A stretch of DNA of 11,591 nt, from NCBI GenBank assembly GCA_910585855.1, contig CAJUGZ010000130.1, forward strand, positions 1-11,591, given 5' to 3'. Below the pieces are notes generated by a model. That model ran no database searches. It was given only the letters and a program-made list of their open reading frames with translations, and was not told where the DNA came from. The position numbers were made by a program, and so were the translations under genes. How positions within the stretch are numbered: the first letter of the stretch is position 1; every line of letters starts with the position of its first letter. Of this stretch, positions 1 through 6,750 are shown in pieces. The stretch comes from an uncultured Lachnospiraceae bacterium. Its GTDB lineage: Bacteria; Bacillota_A; Clostridia; Lachnospirales; Lachnospiraceae.

Positions 1-88
1 GAATGGAAATGCAGAAGTCTTAGAACTTCTTGCTTTTTGGAAACCGGAACAGCAGTCTGCCTGGGGTTTTCACATCTGGCGTCCCCCC
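1..88 (+). repeat. Right end of the ~340-bp inverted-arm repeat (copy C, cut by window edge)
   Basis: Positions 9-88 match the right end of the full copy at 6411-6750 with only a few substitutions: both share GCAGAAGTCTTAGAACTTCT, then TTTTTGGAAACCGGAACAGC, and both finish in GGCGTCCCCCC. The orientation is the same as copy B (plus strand), so it runs antisense to fmt. Within it AGAAGT and ACTTCT can pair as a small hairpin at 13-29. The rest of the element lies outside the window. Downstream of the repeat, 89-194 is AT-rich sequence between it and the fmt stop codon, in which I see no gene and no convincing terminator. Confidence 0.85.
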
Positions 89-194
89 TGGAAAAAAACA
101 ATACATATCAAAATATAAAACAAGCTCTTAAACTTTCTTACCATTTAAAAATTCATTCATATCTGACATCCAATCCCATAAACCTTGCAATTTT

Positions 195-1127
195 CTATTT
201 TAACTGTATTCCCACCTGAAGCGGATACCCCCGCAAAAAAGCATCAGTTTTCATCCGTTTTTTTCCTTCTAATTGTACTTCTAAAACACCAAGCGTCCCT
301 TGTCCTGTTTTCACTAAAAAACGATTTTTTTCCACTTTTACTATCTCTCCGCAGTTTCCTTCCCACTCCTGATCATATACTTCTGCTTCCCATATTTTTA
401 CTATTTTTTCATTTAACGTAGTATAAGCACTCGGCCATGAATTTAACCCTCTTACCAAACAGGAAATTCGCTCTGCAGAATCACTCCATAAAATTCTTCC
501 GGTTTCTTTCTCTAGTTTTTTTACATAACAGGCTTGTGCTTCCTCCTGTTTTTCAAAAACTGCTGTTCCATTCTCTAATTCGTCTAATACCTCTAACATT
601 AAAGGTCCGCCAATTTTAGAAAGTTTTTGAAATAAACTCTCTCCCGTTTCTTTTTTATCAATCAAAACCACTGCCTTTTTTATCATATCTCCTGTATCAA
701 TTCCGGTATCCATCTTTATAATCGTTACTCCAGTTTCTTTTTCCCCATTGATAATCGCCCACTGAATCGGTGCAGCCCCACGATACTTTGGAAGCAAAGA
801 AGCATGTACATTAAAACATCCATAACGTGACAGTTCCAAAATTTCCTTCGATAAAATCTGACCAAAAGCCACTACCACAATAATATCTGGATCAATCTTT
901 CTTAAAATTTCCATAAATGATTCTTCCCGAACCTTTACCGGCTGATAGACCGGAATTTGATAAGAAAGCGCCAATTCCTTTACCGGAGAAAACTGTACTA
1001 CATTCCCTCTGCCCTTTTGCTTATCCGGCTGTGTCACAACAGCAGCCACAGTATGCTTTGGGGACTCCAACAACACCCGAAGCGTTTCCACCGCAAAATC
1101 CGGTGTTCCCATAAATACTATCTTCAT
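195..1127 (-). CDS. fmt: Methionyl-tRNA formyltransferase
   Basis: Fmt transfers a formyl group from 10-formyl-tetrahydrofolate to Met-tRNA(fMet) in the cytoplasm, making the initiator tRNA. The 310-residue length is normal for the family. The N-terminus MKIVFMGTPDFAV is the standard start. QPDKQKGRG (about 33-41) matches the loop that contacts the tRNA acceptor stem. The formyltransferase core is seen in N106, H108 and SLLPKYRGAAPIQWAI (about 110-125), with the catalytic Asp in TGIDTGD (D144). The C-terminal part from about 205 fits the family's beta-barrel tRNA-binding domain. The start is ATG; the nearest purine-rich stretch, AAAGGA, sits about 14 nt upstream, which is long for a ribosome binding site, but no better in-frame start exists. 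It follows def by 74 bp on the same strand, presumably in one operon. The stop is TAG. Confidence 0.96.
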   Translation of the reverse strand: MKIVFMGTPDFAVETLRVLLESPKHTVAAVVTQPDKQKGRGNVVQFSPVKELALSYQIPVYQPVKVREESFMEILRKIDPDIIVVVAFGQILSKEILELSRYGCFNVHASLLPKYRGAAPIQWAIINGEKETGVTIIKMDTGIDTGDMIKKAVVLIDKKETGESLFQKLSKIGGPLMLEVLDELENGTAVFEKQEEAQACYVKKLEKETGRILWSDSAERISCLVRGLNSWPSAYTTLNEKIVKIWEAEVYDQEWEGNCGEIVKVEKNRFLVKTGQGTLGVLEVQLEGKKRMKTDAFLRGYPLQVGIQLK

Positions 1128-1201
1128 CTTAATTACACCAATCCTTTCTGCTAATCCCTTTTACTTCTTTATCCCCTTCTTTGCAGCTTTACAATCTCTC
1201 C

Positions 1202-1693
1202 CTACTCTTCCTCCTGTTCAGCATAATAAACATCCGTATCCATAATCGGGCTTTCTGCAATATCCACATACAATTTTCCTTCCAAATGATCACATTCATG
1301 ACAAATTGCCCGTGCCAAAAGCTCCGTCCCCTCTACCTCTCTCTGCTGCATCTTTTCATCATAAGCCAAAACCCGAACATAATTCGGTCGTGTCACGGTT
1401 GCCGTCTTTCCGGGTATACTCAAACACCCCTCTCCCCCGGTCTGCTCCCCGCTCGTTTCCAAAATAACCGGATTAATCAATACAATCGGTTCTTTACCGT
1501 CTGTCACATCAATCACAACCACTCTGCGCAAAATACCAACTTGAGGAGCTGCCAACCCAACCCCATTTGCCCGATACATCGTTTCAATCATATCCTCTAT
1601 CAACGTCTGAATCCGAGGCGTCAACTCCGTTACCTCTTTACACTTCTTTCTTAAAATCTCATCACCCTCTGTACGAATTGTTCGAATTGCCAT
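1202..1693 (-). CDS. def: Peptide deformylase
   Basis: Def removes the N-formyl group from nascent proteins, undoing what the product of the neighbouring fmt gene adds. All three family motifs are present (numbering from the chosen start): motif I GVGLAAPQ at 44-51, motif II EGCLS at 88-92 with metal ligand C90, and motif III HECDH at 132-136 with metal ligands H132 and H136 and catalytic E133. The product is 163 residues, usual for a short bacterial Def, and ends in an acidic tail. The reading frame stays open to a start at 1726, but I place the start at 1693. A GGAGGAGA ribosome binding site lies just before that ATG, and MAIRTIRTEGDEILR matches the usual Def N-terminus; the extra 11 residues would be translated from the binding site itself. 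Confidence 0.95.
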   Translation of the reverse strand: MAIRTIRTEGDEILRKKCKEVTELTPRIQTLIEDMIETMYRANGVGLAAPQVGILRRVVVIDVTDGKEPIVLINPVILETSGEQTGGEGCLSIPGKTATVTRPNYVRVLAYDEKMQQREVEGTELLARAICHECDHLEGKLYVDIAESPIMDTDVYYAEQEEE

Positions 1694-1958
1694 TCTCTCT
1701 TCTCCTCCATCCTGCTGCCAAAACAAACAGCTATATCTCTAAACCAACAACCTATTAAACATTATCTTTTTATCCCAGACTCCCACCATGCCAAAACCTC
1801 ATTCCTGCCACAAATAAAACAACATCTAAAAAACAACACTCAGCAAAACACTACACAATACCTATCTGCCACACCACTAAAATACACCATACTTTTAAAA
1901 AAAATTACAACGCTGCAATATAGATTACGGCTTGGAACTCTTCCTCCTGATACACACA
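1694..1958. other. AT-rich intergenic stretch upstream of def, no gene seen
   Basis: This is the leader side of def, between the priA-def hairpin element and the def start. I see no credible ORF. On the minus strand an eight-T run (complement of 1897-1904) follows a weak five-pair stem, which could be a poor terminator for transcripts leaving priA. Further down, a TTGGCA with AT-rich sequence (GATAAAAAGATAAT) about 15-22 bp later could serve as a weak def promoter. Neither is convincing. Confidence 0.3.
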
Positions 1959-2099
1959 GCCGAAAGCCGAAGGGAGCTCTATGCAGGGTCATCATTTTCC
2001 GTCGGCACTTAGACGCTGTATTTTAGCGTCTTATGTGTCCGCTACGAGAAAATGCTAAGCGAAAGCGGGCCCGGAATAGAGCTCCCTTCGGCTTTCGGC
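1959..2099. repeat. 141-bp long-hairpin element between priA and def
   Basis: The outer arms 1959-1982 and 2076-2099 are perfect 24-bp inverted repeats, beginning GCCGAAAGCC and ending CGGCTTTCGGC. Inside is a second extended stem: ATTTTC (1993-1998 area) with GAAAAT, CGT with ACG, GGCAC with GTGTC (one G.U), and AGACGCT (2011-2017) with AGCGTCT (2025-2031) around a seven-base loop. A further small hairpin capped by GAAA sits at about 2058-2066. It begins 12 bp after the priA stop codon. No T-run follows on either strand, so it is not a classical intrinsic terminator. It does not resemble the four-copy repeat family elsewhere in the window. It could be a structured RNA, a palindromic miniature mobile repeat, or an mRNA 3' stabiliser for priA. 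Confidence 0.8.
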
Positions 2100-2111
2100 G
2101 TCCTCCTCATC

Positions 2112-4343
2112 CTAGTATATATGCACTGGATTCACATCAAACTGCACCTGAACTTCCAAACTACTCTCCAACGAATTTAAATACACCTCCATCTTCTCTT
2201 TCATTGTCAGTATATCAGCAATCCGAGAATTTTTCAAATACATTACGCTTCTATAAATATCCTGTATCTTCCCCACACTTGCCAAAGTCGGTCCTATCAC
2301 CATAATTCCAAGCATACTGCATGCCTCCTGCATCTCCTCTTTCATCTTTTCTAACAACTGCTCCCCATCTTTCTCCCCCTTTGCCATAGCCAAAACCGCC
2401 ATCATCTGTCCAACTGGAGGATATCCAAGCAGTCTTCGATACAGTATTTCCTGCTCATAAAAAGCCAAATAATCCTGTTTCGCCGCCGTTACGATACTGT
2501 AATGCTCTGGATTATAAGTCTGTATCACCACCTCTCCTGCTTCCTCCCCTCGTCCGGCTCGCCCGGCTGCCTGCACCAACAGTTCAAATGTCCGCTCTGA
2601 CGAATGATAGTCATTTGAAAATAAAGACAAATCCGCTGCTATCACTCCTACTAATGTCACATGGGGAAAGTCATGCCCTTTTACAATCATCTGTGTTCCA
2701 ATTAAAATATCAGCTTCCTGCTTTGCAAAGACTGAAAGCAGCTTTTGATGCCCATCCTTCCCCGACGTTGTATCCGCATCCATCCGAATCACTCTTGCCT
2801 GAGGAAACTCCCGTTTCACAGCTTCCTCTACTTTCTGCGTTCCCGTTCCAAACGCTGCAATATAAGAAGATCCGCAGACCGGACAAGTCTTTGGCGTAAA
2901 AATCGTATACCCGCAGTAATGACACCGCAATGTCCCATTATTATGCACGGTCAATGTTACATCACAGTGAGGACATTCCACTGCCTTTCCGCAGGCTCTG
3001 CAGGATACAAACCCGGCATATCCTCTTCGATTGATAAAAAGAATCGTCTGCTGCCGCCTTCTCAGACGCTGTTCCATCTTTTCTTTTAAGGAGCGTCCAA
3101 ACATCGACTTATTTCCTGCTTTTAATTCTTCTCTTAAATCGACTACTTCCACATGGGGAAGCTGTCTGGTGCCAATTCGTTCCGGCAGCTCATAATAGCG
3201 ATATTCCCCCTGTTTTGCAAGATAAAAACTTTCCAATGACGGAGTTGCCGAACCCAATACCACAGAAGCATTAGAAAGCCTAGCCAGTTCTGCTGCGGTT
3301 TCCCTGGCATGATATTTTGGAATCGTATCGCTTTTATAAGTTGTTTCATGCTCCTCGTCAATAATAATCAACCCTAATTCCTGAAACGGTGTAAAAAGCG
3401 CCGATCTTGGACCAATCATAATATCAATTTCTCCGATTTTTGCCCGTTCATACTGATCATAGCGTTCTCCCTGCGACATTCTGGAATTCATAATCGAAAC
3501 CCGGTTTCCAAATCCTCGATAAAACCGCATAACGGTCTGATAGGTAAGGGCAATTTCAGGAATCAATACAATCGCCTGCTTTCCTTTTGCAATCACTCCA
3601 CGAATCAATTCCATATAAACTTCCGTTTTCCCGCTTCCGGTCACTCCATGAAGCAGATAGACACGCCGGATTCCCTGCTGATATTCTTTTAAAAAATCAT
3701 CTGCAATCGCTCTTTGCTGCAAAGAAAGCTGATGTCCTTCCCCCCGTTCTCCTTTGGATAAAAATGAAGGAATTCGATAAATCCCCTCTGTTTCTATTAA
3801 AATCAGTCCTTCTTCTTTTAGTCCGTTTATTACAGAAGCAGAAACTCCTAAATTTCCGGTAATCCATTCCATAGGAATCCGCCGCTTCTCTAACAGTTCT
3901 CCTAACACCTTTGCCTTTGCTTTGCTGCGTTTTCCATGCTGTACAATATAAGCCGCTGCCGCACCCTGTTCCACTGCCAAAGAAAGATAACGTTTTTCTT
4001 TTCCTTTTATCTTTTGTTTCACCGGAATAACGGTTTTAAGTGCCTGACTCATCGTTCCTCCATACTGCCTGCGCATCCACCAAGCCAAAGCAATCATCCG
4101 GCTTTCGATCGTTGTACTTCGATTTAAAATCTGCAAAATTGCTTTTATTTTTTCCACCGGATAATCGGTATGATTGGAAAGCCCTACCACATAACCACGC
4201 ATCCGCCGATTTCCCTTCCCAAAAGGAATTAAAATCTGACTTCCCACCACAACACTTTTTTCCAACGCCGGAGGAATTCGATACTGAAACACCCGATCCA
4301 ATTTTTCCAGTGAAATATCTACAATCACATCCGCATACAACAC
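2112..4343 (-). CDS. priA: Primosomal protein N' (replication restart helicase PriA)
   Basis: PriA recognises stalled or repaired replication forks and unwinds DNA 3' to 5' so that the replicative helicase can be reloaded. The 743-residue length is normal. The N-terminal 3'-end-binding domain occupies about 1-105. The helicase lobes follow: Walker A GVTGSGKT (233-240), DEEH box (329-332), GSATPSLES (364-372), and later GTQMIVKGHDF (549-559) and QAAGRAGRG (591-599). Between the lobes, eight cysteines (448, 451, 457, 460, 474, 477, 487, 490) in four CxxC pairs form the two-zinc module. The start is GTG, preceded by a clear AAGGAGG site nine bases upstream. It starts 20 bp after the murF stop codon, so the two genes are likely co-transcribed. 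The stop is TAG, 12 bp before a long hairpin element. Confidence 0.97.
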   Translation of the reverse strand: MLYADVIVDISLEKLDRVFQYRIPPALEKSVVVGSQILIPFGKGNRRMRGYVVGLSNHTDYPVEKIKAILQILNRSTTIESRMIALAWWMRRQYGGTMSQALKTVIPVKQKIKGKEKRYLSLAVEQGAAAAYIVQHGKRSKAKAKVLGELLEKRRIPMEWITGNLGVSASVINGLKEEGLILIETEGIYRIPSFLSKGERGEGHQLSLQQRAIADDFLKEYQQGIRRVYLLHGVTGSGKTEVYMELIRGVIAKGKQAIVLIPEIALTYQTVMRFYRGFGNRVSIMNSRMSQGERYDQYERAKIGEIDIMIGPRSALFTPFQELGLIIIDEEHETTYKSDTIPKYHARETAAELARLSNASVVLGSATPSLESFYLAKQGEYRYYELPERIGTRQLPHVEVVDLREELKAGNKSMFGRSLKEKMEQRLRRRQQTILFINRRGYAGFVSCRACGKAVECPHCDVTLTVHNNGTLRCHYCGYTIFTPKTCPVCGSSYIAAFGTGTQKVEEAVKREFPQARVIRMDADTTSGKDGHQKLLSVFAKQEADILIGTQMIVKGHDFPHVTLVGVIAADLSLFSNDYHSSERTFELLVQAAGRAGRGEEAGEVVIQTYNPEHYSIVTAAKQDYLAFYEQEILYRRLLGYPPVGQMMAVLAMAKGEKDGEQLLEKMKEEMQEACSMLGIMVIGPTLASVGKIQDIYRSVMYLKNSRIADILTMKEKMEVYLNSLESSLEVQVQFDVNPVHIY

Positions 4344-4363
4344 GATCCGGCACCTCCTTCTCT

Positions 4364-5761
4364 TTAGCTCTGCCGCTCCTCTTGATATCCGGCAAACACA
4401 CGCAGTTCCTTTCCCACCTGATCTAGTGCCATTCCTCTTGAACCCTTTAAAAGCACTACGTCTTCCGGCAAAAGCAACTCTTTTAAATACTCGCTTATCT
4501 GCCTGTTATCCGAAAAATGTTTTACCCGAATCCCCGTCTTCTCTGCCAAAGCCGCCTCTTCCATATATGGAGTAAGTGTTCCCACAGTCAGCAGCAAATC
4601 TACCCCTGCATGAGCGGCAAATCGCCCGATTTCCTGATGATACTGCTTTTCATCTGCTCCTAACTCTAACATATCTCCCAATACGGCTACTTTTCTCCCC
4701 TCATTTGGAAAATCCATCAATACCCGAATCCCTGCCTTCATCGAATCCGGGTTTGCATTATACGTATCATCAATTATGGTATATTTTTTTGTTGCAATTA
4801 CCTGCTGACGCATTGCAATGCCGCCAAACTGCTCCAATTTTTCTGCTGCCTTCTTTAAAGGCACACAATACAGTTTACAAATCGAAAGTGCCGCCATTGT
4901 ATTCAATACATTATGAATTCCCGGCATAGAAAGTGTAACCTCTATTTCCTCTTCTAAACAAACTGCACGAAATACTGCTTTTCCTCCTACAATCTGAATC
5001 TCTTTTGCATAAAAGTCACAATCTGGTGTTGTCCCATAGAGCAGTGTCACCTGTTCTACTGCATTTCTCTTTTTACGAAGCAGCGGATCATCCCCATTTA
5101 ACAAAAGAATCCCATTCGATTTCATACCAGAAGCAATTGCCATCTTTTCCCTGCAAATATTTTCCTGACTGCCAAGCTGCTGAATATGTGCCACTCCAAT
5201 ATTAGTAATAACTGCCAGATCAGGCCGCACTATTTTTGTCAGCCGCTCCATTTCGCCAAATTCACTCATTCCCATTTCCAAAACAGCAACCTGCTCTTCT
5301 CCAATCTCCGATAACATAACCGGCACACCGATCTGACTGTTTAAATTTCCTCTGGTCTGAAACACAGTTCTTCCCGCCGACAAAGCCTCTGCAATCAACG
5401 CCCTTGTAGTAGTTTTCCCCACACTCCCTGTCACTCCTATAATCGGAATCACCTTTTTCTCCCTAAAACAAGCTCCTGCCATCTGCAAAGCCCTTTTACA
5501 ATCCTCTACCCGAATATGAGGCTTCCCCCAGTCTAAAACCTCCCCTTTTTCTGTCAGAGTAGCCTCTGCTCCATTGAAAAACGCACTCTGAATAAATTGA
5601 TGCCCATCCACGTGTTCTCCAACAAGGGGAACATACAACGTCTTTTCTTTTATCTGCCTAGAATCAAAACTCAAAGCAGAAATTTCTTTTCCCTCTTCCC
5701 CACATAAAAGCATCCCATTTAAAGCCTTTACTAATTCTCCTACTGTTATAGTCTGCATCAT
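4364..5761 (-). CDS. murF: UDP-N-acetylmuramoyl-tripeptide--D-alanyl-D-alanine ligase
   Basis: MurF adds the D-Ala-D-Ala dipeptide to the UDP-MurNAc-tripeptide, the last cytoplasmic step of peptidoglycan precursor synthesis, using ATP. The 465-residue protein has the Mur ligase order: an N-terminal UDP-binding domain (about 1-100), the ATP-binding P-loop GVTGSVGKTTT (109-119), then GNLNSQIGVPVML, LEMGMSEFGEM and ITNIGVAHIQQLGS in the central domain, and DDTYNANPDSM, LGDMLELG and LLKGSRGMALD in the C-terminal ligase part. DDTYNANPDSM separates it from MurC, MurD and MurE. Two ATGs are adjacent at the start (5761 and 5758); GAAAGG lies 7 or 10 bases upstream, so either may be used. The gene is cut off from murE by about 970 bp of repeats, and probably has its own promoter or reads through from upstream. 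Confidence 0.96.
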   Translation of the reverse strand: MMQTITVGELVKALNGMLLCGEEGKEISALSFDSRQIKEKTLYVPLVGEHVDGHQFIQSAFFNGAEATLTEKGEVLDWGKPHIRVEDCKRALQMAGACFREKKVIPIIGVTGSVGKTTTRALIAEALSAGRTVFQTRGNLNSQIGVPVMLSEIGEEQVAVLEMGMSEFGEMERLTKIVRPDLAVITNIGVAHIQQLGSQENICREKMAIASGMKSNGILLLNGDDPLLRKKRNAVEQVTLLYGTTPDCDFYAKEIQIVGGKAVFRAVCLEEEIEVTLSMPGIHNVLNTMAALSICKLYCVPLKKAAEKLEQFGGIAMRQQVIATKKYTIIDDTYNANPDSMKAGIRVLMDFPNEGRKVAVLGDMLELGADEKQYHQEIGRFAAHAGVDLLLTVGTLTPYMEEAALAEKTGIRVKHFSDNRQISEYLKELLLPEDVVLLKGSRGMALDQVGKELRVFAGYQEERQS

Positions 5762-5869
5762 ACAAAAGCCTTTCTTTTCCTATATCAATATTATCTTCTA
5801 TCCTACAGTTATCCCACTATCAGTTTTCAAAAAAACACATCTGCTTTCCACTGCTACACATTTTGATGA

Positions 5870-5897
5870 ATTCTATATCTACAGATAAATTGACCAA
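5870..5897 (-). promoter_or_regulatory. Candidate murF promoter
   Basis: On the minus strand TTGGTC (complement of 5892-5897) and TAGAAT (complement of 5870-5875) are separated by 16 bp. The -10 box matches five of six consensus bases, but the -35 box matches only its first three. It lies between the repeat copy and the murF start, giving a leader of roughly 100 nt. A nearby TATCT/AGATA inverted repeat (complement of about 5875-5886) overlaps the spacer. Confidence 0.35.
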
Positions 5898-5937
5898 AAG
5901 CCAAATAGAAAATCGCTGCAAAAGGTGTTTTCAGAGA

Positions 5938-6267
5938 GGACGCCAGATTGGGGAAAGCATTTGAAATTGCCGCTCCGGTCTCCAAAAAGCAAGAAGTTCT
6001 AAGGCTTCTGCCCATCTATGCATCCAACCGAACGAACCGGTGCGCAATTCGCCCGCACAGCAAGCCAAACGTTACAGCATAAGGAAAACAACACCAACCA
6101 TAAGGTACATCTTTCCTTTGGTGCGGGCTAAACACGCACCTTTTTTTGCACACACTGCATGGAAGCAGTATGTGCAAAAAATTCTAGGTTTTCGAAGCAG
6201 AAGCCTAAGAACTTCTAGCTTTTCTCCGAAGTCGCTGCAATTCCAAACACTTTCCCCAATCTAGCTG
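5938..6267 (-). repeat. Full copy A of the ~340-bp inverted-arm repeat
   Basis: This is a complete element in minus orientation. Its arms 5945-6011 and 6197-6262 are imperfect inverted repeats: the outer part begins AGATTGGGGAAAG on both arms, and the inner part carries GCNAGAAGTTCT with CTTCTGC. The interior aligns with copy B along its whole length: an A/T-flanked hairpin, a GTGTTTAGCCCG box, and a conserved block reading GGGCGAATTGCGC then CCGGT and GGTTGGATGC on the minus strand. It sits between murE and murF, in the same sense as those genes, so any read-through transcript would carry it in its folding orientation. No protein gene is supported inside it. The exact outer limits are uncertain by about 10 bp. 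Confidence 0.88.
6142..6181 (-). other. Conserved hairpin inside copy A
   Basis: Read on the minus strand, six T, then GCACATACTGC, the loop TTCCAT, GCAGTGTGTGC and six A form a 17-pair stem with a single U.G wobble. It matches the hairpin at 6500-6539 of copy B, with two paired positions exchanged in a compensatory way. The flanking A run on the 3' side rules it out as an intrinsic terminator. Confidence 0.8.
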
Positions 6268-6344
6268 GTAATCGCAACCGAAACTTTTATTTCCCATATT
6301 ATAATAAAAAATTATGATTATTTGGTAAAAAATTTAATACAAAA

Positions 6345-6358
6345 TCAACATATGTTGA
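6345..6358. promoter_or_regulatory. 14-bp perfect palindrome with TTGACA, between the two inverted repeat copies
   Basis: TCAACATATGTTGA is self-complementary over all 14 bases. Its right half runs into TTGACA (6355-6360), a consensus -35 box for the plus strand pointing at copy B. The possible -10, TAGACA at 6377-6382, is weak (spacing 16). On the minus strand the AT-rich sequence toward copy A holds a TATAAT but no matched -35. It could be an operator or part of divergent promoters; this is a guess from sequence alone. Confidence 0.35.
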
Positions 6359-6410
6359 CAGGTTCTTAGAAACGTTTAGACATCATTCTTTTTTGTTTTT
6401 TCCAAAATCA

Positions 6411-6750
6411 AGAAACAGCCAAATGCGGAAACCCTAGGCAAACTGCAGTGACTTTGGAAAAAAGCTAGAAGTTCTTGACTTCTGCTTAAAAACCTAAGAT
6501 TTTTTGCATATCCTGCTTCCATGCAGGGTATGCAAAAAAATGGGCGTGCTTAGCCCGGATGAAAGGGAAGCCATTTTGTTGTGGTGGATCGCATCTTTTG
6601 GTATGCCTATTTTGTTTTGGCTGCCGTGAGGGCGAATTGCGCCCCGGTCTGTCCGGTTGGATGCGCTGGGATGCAGAAGTCTTAGAACTTCTTGCTTTTT
6701 GGAAACCGGAACAGCAGTTTGCCTAGGGTTTTCACATTTGGCGTCCCCCC
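6411..6750 (+). repeat. Full copy B of the ~340-bp inverted-arm repeat
   Basis: This is a complete element in plus orientation. The arms 6418-6485 and 6673-6742 are complementary: the outer 29 bases match at 27 positions when one arm is inverted (both contain ACCCTAGGCAAACTGC), followed by an asymmetric internal loop and an inner AGAAGTTCT/CTTCTGC block. The interior holds the hairpin at 6500-6539, GCGTGCTTAGCCCG (6544-6557 area), and the GGGCGAATTGCGCCC and CCGGTCTGTCCGG hairpins at about 6629-6657. Homology with copy D suggests that the element may begin as early as 6385 (ATTCTTTTTT). The right end overlaps the last codons of murE. It has no transposase and no supported gene. Confidence 0.88.
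6500..6539 (+). other. Conserved hairpin inside copy B
   Basis: Six T, GCATATCCTGC, loop TTCCAT, GCAGGGTATGC and six A form a 17-pair stem with one U.G wobble at the same position as in copy A. The loop is identical to that of copy A. On the opposite strand the wobble would be an A.C mismatch, so the plus strand is the better-folding RNA for this copy. Confidence 0.8.

Noticed and set aside
37..219. Plus-strand ORF beginning METGTAVCLGFSHLASP
   Set aside because: It is the repeat end read in one frame and then runs into unrelated intergenic sequence. The same peptide appears at 6657-6848 only because the repeat recurs there. No ribosome binding site is seen.
5866..5964. Plus-strand 32-codon ORF running into the end of copy A (ending GRQIGESI)
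   Set aside because: No ribosome binding site precedes it, it opposes all neighbouring genes, and it overlaps the likely murF promoter region. Probably chance.
6142..6181. A/T-flanked hairpins (also 6500-6539) as intrinsic terminators
   Set aside because: The stem is followed by A, not T, on both strands; the T run is part of the 5' side of the stem, so the required U tail is absent.
6040..6264. Plus-strand 74-residue ORF in copy A
   Set aside because: It lies wholly within the repeat, has no binding site, and is antisense to the RNA orientation suggested by the hairpin.
6345..6383. Invertible promoter switch between copies A and B
   Set aside because: The copies are inverted, but they are only partly identical in sequence, no recombinase gene is present, and the promoter boxes are weak. 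Kept only as a remark under the inverted-pair finding.
5938..6750. Autonomous insertion sequence
   Set aside because: There is no transposase frame in either copy and no target-site duplication I could define. A non-autonomous repeat remains possible.
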